Shown piece after piece: positions 57,802-64,000 of a stretch of 64,000 bases of DNA. The stretch comes from Tolypeutes matacus. Its lineage: Eukaryota > Chordata > Mammalia > Cingulata > Chlamyphoridae. The stretch covers positions 666,720 to 730,719 of the forward strand of contig JAKSZT010053928.1 of NCBI GenBank assembly GCA_026826555.1, in the 5' to 3' direction. Position 1 is the first letter of the stretch. The number at the start of each line of letters is the position of its first letter. Made by a program: the position numbers and the translations under genes. The notes beneath the pieces were generated by a model. The model was given only the letters and a program-made list of their open reading frames with translations. It did no database searches and was not told the origin of the DNA.

Positions 57802-58997
57802 GCACTTTGGGAAGCATTTGTTTTAGGAGCCCCTTACGGGTTGAGAACTCAGATTGCAGTTTCTCTTCTCTCAGATTTCTGACCATCCCTTGGAAAGAGA
57901 TCTGAGTTCTCCAACACCTTCTTGCACATAATCTCCCTGGCCCTCAACTCCCTCATCTATAAGTCAGGGATAATAATTTTATTTCACACTTCCCAAACTG
58001 TGCCCTGTGAAATACGAGCATCCAGCAATAACCTAATGAGCTCCCAGGCTCAATAACTAGGAAACCTCTCACACACATTAAAAAATAGTGAAGGCTCGGA
58101 GGAGTCCTGCAGGAAAGAAACATGTTTGACCTTCACTAACTCTGAATTTCTAAACGTATTTGACCAAGGAAATATTTTTTCTTCACAATTTTTTATAATT
58201 TTCTTGAACTTTTTATTACTGTCGTGTGAGACACTAGAGTTTCATTAAAAAACGTTTTTCTGCTCTGACCACATGGTGAAGCACCTTCCATCTTAAAAAT
58301 CAGCCATTCTCCGAAGTGCATGGAACAAATCCCAACCACTAAATTCTGAGCAAGACACACTAATGCTTTCTCAGGCTGCTGCAAGGTGTTCAGGACCCTG
58401 CTCCTGGCAAGGAGACAATTATCGACTTTGAATAGGTCACACTCCGCTTTTTTGAGTACAGATTAGGCATCAGTTAGCACTAACAGTTTAGTGAACATTG
58501 GCCTTTAATTCTGTTTCTAAGCATTTGCTTTCACATGTAAAACCCAATGAATTCTTTACCCCCTACCTAGCTCAATCAGACTGAGCTGCTTTTCTAACTT
58601 CAAAGTGAGAAACACATGCAGCGAAAGTAAAACCACTTTAGTTTCTCACTCTGTATAGGGCCATTAAAAACACAGCATTGTTTTTTAAGGACCTCACAAC
58701 CATTAAGTTTCAAACTTATCTACCATTTTGTTTTCAGCACTTTCAGGAATTGCTGAGCTCTGTCACATTACTCTAGAAAATTAAAAAAAAAAAAAAAAAT
58801 TTAAAAGGTCTAAAATACTGTCTTGAAGATGGAAATGTTATTTCCTAATTACTATAAATAACAAAAGTAAATTAATTTTTATATTATCCATTAAATAAGC
58901 GATAGCACAAAATCAGCTGAGTAAGTTTAAAGAGTCTAAAATAGAATAGTCTAATTATAAACAAAGCATACCACTCTTTGATTTTAAAAATCAAAGA

Positions 58998-59798
58998 AGT
59001 TAGTCCTAAAGTATACTTCATGAAGCGGACCATTGGGAACTCCTGTGGTTCAACTAGACTTATACATGCAGTGGCCAATAATCAGGACAACTGGACTTTG
59101 AGGATGGGTCAGTCCTGAAACAGTTTCTTTCTGAAATGGAGAACATGTCACCTGAAGACAGAGCAAAATGCTTTGAAAAGAATGAGGCCATTCAGGCAGC
59201 CCCTGGTGCCCTTGTACAGGAACGCCAGTGCCGGGTAGGTGACAAAGCAAACTTTCCTTTTGTTCTGTTTAACAACGTGCATGGGCACCCTATGCACTTG
59301 ATGGACAAATGCCTTTCCCAGTGAACCTTGGCGCCAGTTCGAAGGACTCACTATTGCAGGACGCTGCCAAGGTCTGCAGAGAATTCACTGAGCGTGAGCA
59401 AGGAGAGGTCCGCTTTTCTGCTGTGGCCCTCTGCAAGGCAGCCTAATGCCCAACGGGAGGGACTTACATTGTTTCCCCCTTCCCTTCGACATGAAAACAT
59501 ACAGCTCTCAATGCAGTCTAAAATGCTTCAGTACTTGCAAAGCACAGCTGTTCTTCTCTGGTTCTGCAGAGATGCTCTTACCCTGGGCCACACCCAAGCA
59601 CTAGCTTGGTGTCTAGCAAGCAAAGTTTGGTATAAACTTCAGCTGACAAAGCATTTCCCCCCAGATTCCCTATTGTATGTCTTGTACCTTAATACGTAAT
59701 GCTTTAAATGGCTACTTTGGTTTGTGTCTGTAAGGCCTTGGGTGTGGTTTAATTGCTTGTCATTAAAAGGAATAAAACTTTTCTGCTGATAAGAAGAA
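58998..59798 (+). pseudogene. UCHL1-ps: UCHL1 processed pseudogene, 5'-truncated
   Basis: Intron-less copy of ubiquitin C-terminal hydrolase L1 mRNA, starting inside the coding region just before SPKVYFMK and running to the 3' UTR. The catalytic Cys context (NSCG, 59038-59049) and the end of the protein ([20 protein letters not shown]) are still readable, with the stop TAA at 59444-59446. Two single-base deletions, near 59090 and 59287, shift the frame, and there are many substitutions. The 3' UTR keeps AATAAA at 59771-59776, followed by an A-rich tail. A 12-bp target duplication, AAAAATCAAAGA (58986-58997 and 59799-59810), proves retroposition. It is non-coding and lies in sense orientation in the PDE11A intron. 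Confidence 0.95.
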
Positions 59799-62374
59799 AA
59801 AAATCAAAGAGCAGGTGAAAAAAATCAAGAATGATGTACACCTTATTATAAGGGGATCCTCAACTCTCTTCCCTCTCCTCCTCCCATCCTCACTGAGCTG
59901 GCACCTAAGAATAACACGGTGGGCCCCCACGTGTAAATCCCATAGCTACTGGTCAGTATACATACTCGCTCTGCTAAATTGACCTTGACTTCCCACACTG
60001 CATTATTTTTTTGTTATTTGCACACTTATGCAAAAAACAATAGGATGAATAAATTCTTCTTGCACTTAATATATTCCTCTCAAAGGTGAAGACAGTGTTT
60101 TTGTGGGGCTGATTAACTTGGGGCACCATTTTGCAAAGCTACTTTGGAGTGAACCTGAAGTCTACACACCCTTCATAAGTGATTAGTTGTAATAAATGCT
60201 GGCAAGGATCCTCAGGTGCTTTTCCATGTTAGTTTAATTGATCTACAATCATTTGGGCTCATCTTATACTTTCAAGCAAATACTTTGAAATCTTCAAGTT
60301 AAAAAGGAAGTTACTAGCACTTAAACTAAAAATAAACAGTCTCTAGAACTGAGAGAGTAACATTACTACTTCACATTATATGTGCCCTGTTTTCCCGTGT
60401 TTTCACTTTATATCTGCTGTTTTCATCCACAGGCGATTAACATATGGAAAGGGAAAGTGATGCTCTCACCAGCCAGTTGTATTCCACTCACCCAGGGCTT
60501 GGTTTGGCATAGTGGCCTTTCTGCTACCCCATTCCACCTCTGATGGATATTTCTTCCACCATCTTTTCTTGTTTTGTAACTAACTGGGGGGAGTCATGGC
60601 ATTCTAAAGAGGAACGTGAAAGGAAATGCTTACAAACATTCATATTCAAACTTGCTGCTGGCTCTTCTCAGTTAACAGAGGATGAAACTCTTGACCTTTT
60701 GAAAATTCCTTATCATCACTAACTTTCTAAAAATCTCACTGGATGTCATTTGTAAATTTATTACAAGGCTCGGAAGCCAAATTTCAAAGAGGCCTCAAAT
60801 GGAAGCTTTGTAGAGTGTGACTGTAAATTTCTTCTCTGAGGAGCCCTTCATGCAGTTGGTTCGTTTCCCTATTTAACCCAATAACCCCACATTAACTATT
60901 GGTTCTCCAGGAATGAAATGGGCAGGAATCACTGTTAATGGGAAATCCCCAGATCCAGAGGAAATGACTCACCAAGCAAGGGAAACCACTGAAATGACAC
61001 CAGTCACAGAGGCAAAATATCTAAGGGAATTCACGTTGTTGCTGAAAGTCCAGTTTGGGGTTTGGAACAGAAAAGTGCAGTAATTAGGGAGGGCTGAAAG
61101 GCTAGGAGACAAATGGGTAACATGCCCGGCTGGAATGTCGAACGTAATTGGTCAGAAATGAAATGGTCTGAGATATAACGCTAAGAATCCAGTTTGTCCT
61201 TGACTCAAGTCAATCTGGGGATAAGGCAGAAAGATACAGAAAAGTGCATATGAGATAAAGAATGTCTCCTTTAAGAGCCAGGACCCTGACCTCACGATGA
61301 AGCAGGTTTGGGTGGCAAGAAACCTCATGTACTGCCTGAGGCAAATGGATTCTTCAAGAAAGAGCTGTAATCTCCTTGCAGGTGGAGCAGTGTGGAGAGA
61401 CAGAGTACAGGGGGTGCATGCCAATCAAAGGCCCTGGCAGCTGAAGGATGCAGGGTGCAGGAGTAGGACTGAACGGGGAGATGGTTAGGAGAGGGTGTTG
61501 CTGCAGCCAGGCAGTAGAGAGAAATGCGGTTCCAGTACAGCCTTTTGACTTCATTGGCTTTCCGTAGGTGATTCAGGTTTACTTCATGGTTATCAGGTAC
61601 CAAAATAGATGGAGCACTTTCTGCTTGTGCTCCAGTTTGCTGTTTGTCTCACTCACTTTTAGGTGCCTGGGGAGCTCCTTGTTTGGACACTGGTACATTT
61701 TCAGTCAGTTTAAAATGGAAAACTCTTAACTCTTTGGCAACTCTAATTTCCGTTACCTTGTGATTATGTTATGAGGGAAGAAAATCTATTCCTTAGGAAG
61801 TTACCTAAGTAATCTAGTGATTGACTGACACATTTCTTAGAAAATACGTAAAGAAAGCAGAAAAAAATGATTTGTGAGCCCTCTCTGCCATACGTATTAT
61901 AAACAAGACAGGCTGACTGGTTCTATCTCAAGTAGAAAAAGAGAGCAACTGATTGTGGCATTTATTTAGCTTTCACAACCTGCCAGGTGAATAGAGAACA
62001 TGCAGGGACAGTGTCAGATCCATGGAGTGTTATGTAATAGGGTGACATGGCATGTTTATATGTAATTCTCCCAGCACTTGCCTATCTTTTTAAGCTTATG
62101 ATTCCAAACTTTTCTTTAAAAAAACAAAAAAAATAGAAAGAAAGAAAAAGAAAATGGTCCTAATAGGCGGAAGTCATGATTTATCTATGACATATAAAAA
62201 GCCAAGACTGGGCAGAGAACCATCAAAGCGTGTTCCCCAAAAGAAAACTCAAGCCTGGTAGTTAGCTCTGTCCTAGCAGGGTATCTCTGAGGAATACATT
62301 GACATCTGATTCCCCTGCTTTCTGCTGTCTTTGCACCCTGCTGGGGATCCATTAGCCTGCTGCTCAACATCTTT

Positions 62375-62382
62375 GGAGGAAA

Positions 62383-62430
<48 letters not shown>

Positions 62431-62652
62431 GAGAGGGAGGGAGGGAGGGAGGGAGGGAGGGAGGGAGGGAGGGAGGGNNNNNNNNNNNNNNNNNNNNNNN
62501 NNNNNNNNNNNNNNNNNNNNNNNNNNNNNNNNNNNNNNNNNNNNNNNNNNNNNNNNNNNNNNNNNNNNNNNNNNNNNAGGAAGGAAGGAAGGAAGGAAGG
62601 AAGGAAGGAAGGAAGGAAGGAAGGAAGGAAGGAAGGAAGGAAGGAAGGAAGA
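62375..62652. repeat. Purine simple repeat (GAAA, GA, GGGA, GGAA) with a 100-N gap
   Basis: (GAAA)n passes into (GA)n and (GGGA)n up to 62477, then exactly 100 N (62478-62577), then (AGGA)n to about 62651. The true length is unknown. Confidence 0.95.
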
Positions 62653-63267
62653 AAAATTTTAAAAGAGACCATCAAACTTTGAAGTCATTGCTGCACCAGC
62701 CTTGGGGATAAACAGAAAACCTGATGTCACAGTGTCATACTGATTTCTCTTTGCATAGCAAGCTAAATTTTGCCCTTTATTGCCTTCTCAACATAATCAA
62801 ACCTCAGTGTACCCAGAATTTCAATGATTCACAGAGGCGTTGTAAATCATCGGTTTATCAAGTATTGAGGGATTTCATTTTTTTAATGAACATTTTCAGA
62901 TTTTCAGCTCACCTCAAACAGGTTTTTGGTTGGGGAGTGGATTTTCTCACAGATAATGCAAAAAGAATTAACCTGGACAGGATCTAACCCGAATAATTCT
63001 CTCTACTAAGAGAAGGAAAGTTTGGGCTAAGGGCACTCTCTCTATATAAAAATATCTTGGAGTTTTTGCAACAGACAAGACTTCCAATATTAAGATTTCA
63101 GTAACCTTGACTTTTTTTTCTGCCTTTAGTGGTAATGGTTGTTTTGGAAACTATGTCCCACCTGATGCAATTTTTAACATACTCTTTAAATAAAGGAGAA
63201 AATACTCTTTTAAAATATATTTTAAATTGTATAGATTGCAAATTAGAAGTTGACAAACTGGAAAAAA

Positions 63268-63415
63268 GGACATAAGGGGTTACTGTAGAATAAAAAGAGG
63301 ATGTAAGAGGCTACTCCAGAACAAAGAGGGTATAACAGGCTACTCCAGGACAAAAAGAGGATGTAAGGGGCTACTCTAGAACAAAGAGAGGATATAAGGG
63401 GCTACTCCAGGACAA
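63268..63415. repeat. Minisatellite, five units of 29-31 bp
   Basis: Units begin at 63268, 63299, 63328, 63359 and 63390 (last one partial). The shared core is GGATGTAAGGGGCTACTCCA followed by GAACAAAGA, with a few substitutions per unit. It has no coding potential. Confidence 0.92.
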
Positions 63416-64000
63416 TTTCTCTGAATACCAATTAAAAGTACTTCAAAAACACTCGATGTTCTCCAAATGGTTCATGTCCTGTGTCCATTTAAAAAAAAAC
63501 ATAAGCTACAGATTGACTAGAGTATAATATCATTACCTCTTAAAAAGCCTGCAAGGAATGAAACATATAGAGAGAGGAACAACTTCATAAGATATTTAAG
63601 ACTTAAAAAAAAAGATGCCACCCAAACTAGTTTCCTATGTTTTCTCTACTAGTTTAGTATTCTTGTGGATGAGAGGGAGAGACAACTGAGGCTAATTTCT
63701 GTACTGGTCCTTATAATGGAGAATATATATGGAGTGGCATTATATATAACGCAAAATACCTTGAAAGAAAAAAGACAGGAGAGACGGACAAAGAAAGGAG
63801 GAAGGGACGAAGGGGGAAGGAAAGGAAGAGAGGGAGGGAGGAAAAGCAACTTCCTATGTTCTCCATAATTGATCTAACATGTTCTACCTTATCCTTGTGA
63901 TGGGGTGGAGGTGGGCAAGGGTCAGCACTTGAACTTAACAATTAAAGTATCTCAATCCCTTCTGGTTAAAACAGGTCTTTGATATCTTCCCAATCAGAGC

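Larger units (their letters stand above)
57736..64000 (+). other. PDE11A: Downstream PDE11A intron (partial)
   Basis: GT donor at 57736; the acceptor is beyond the window. Contains the UCHL1 pseudogene (58998-59798), a purine tract with an assembly gap (62375-62652) and a minisatellite (63268-63415). 59815-62370 is mostly unique sequence in which I see no gene, and I found no match to the expected last PDE11A exon. Confidence 0.8.

Noticed and set aside
59328..59699. 123-codon open frame
   Set aside because: It is an out-of-frame reading of the UCHL1 pseudogene and its 3' UTR; the true frame carries the ALCKAA end.
1..64000. CRISPR arrays, operons or prokaryotic features
   Set aside because: None are expected or seen; the repeats are dispersed retroposons, microsatellites and one minisatellite.
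59815..64000. Terminal PDE11A exon
   Set aside because: I looked for a segment encoding the expected continuation (ALVKVN and so on) after exon 7 and found none, so it should lie beyond the window.

Overview
This window is mammalian nuclear DNA, and the only functional gene I can support is the 3' half of PDE11A, a dual-specificity cAMP/cGMP phosphodiesterase, on the + strand. Seven consecutive coding exons (8589-8698, 19429-19519, 23054-23154, 36993-37070, 43378-43441, 49458-49532, 57652-57735) join into 603 nt, or 201 codons, with no stop and with matching splice phases at every junction. They encode most of the catalytic HD domain. They include the second metal-binding His-Asp pair (exon 1 here), the third metal Asp (exon 5) and the purine-binding Gln and clamp Trp (exon 7). 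The exon carrying the first metal-site histidines lies upstream of the window, and the terminal exon(s) lie downstream. Exon numbers used below are local to this window.

The repeats point to a xenarthran, most likely an armadillo (Dasypus). There are many tRNA-derived SINEs with heads of the type GATGTGGCTCAAATGGTTGGGC, which resemble the DAS-SINEs known from armadillos, and L1 elements with matching 3' ends. Older shared eutherian repeats (MIR, L2, MER5-like hAT elements, MLT1-like LTRs, L1M) fill much of the rest.

Layout. 1-8588: upstream intron, mostly a degraded antisense L1 (about 984-6115) with two SINEs and one hAT element nested in it, plus an antisense U6 snRNA retropseudogene. 8589-23154: exons 1-3 with L2, MIR and a MER5A-like element. 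23155-36992: a 13.8-kb intron rich in xenarthran SINEs, including a composite element and dimeric SINEs. 36993-49532: exons 4-6; exon 5 uses a GC (not GT) 5' splice site followed by a strong G-quadruplex motif. 49533-57651: intron with rearranged L1 pieces, a second copy of the composite SINE, and an L1 3' end carrying two further SINEs. 57652-64000: exon 7, then intron containing a 5'-truncated UCHL1 processed pseudogene, a 30-bp minisatellite and a purine tract with an assembly gap.

I found no undescribed multigene system. The most unusual items are a composite SINE (tRNA head, variable 25-bp tandem block, second tRNA-like promoter) present twice, a family of dimeric SINEs with a conserved junction, and the GC splice donor with an adjacent G-quadruplex motif. 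Whether the composite SINEs are already catalogued needs a repeat-library search that I could not run.
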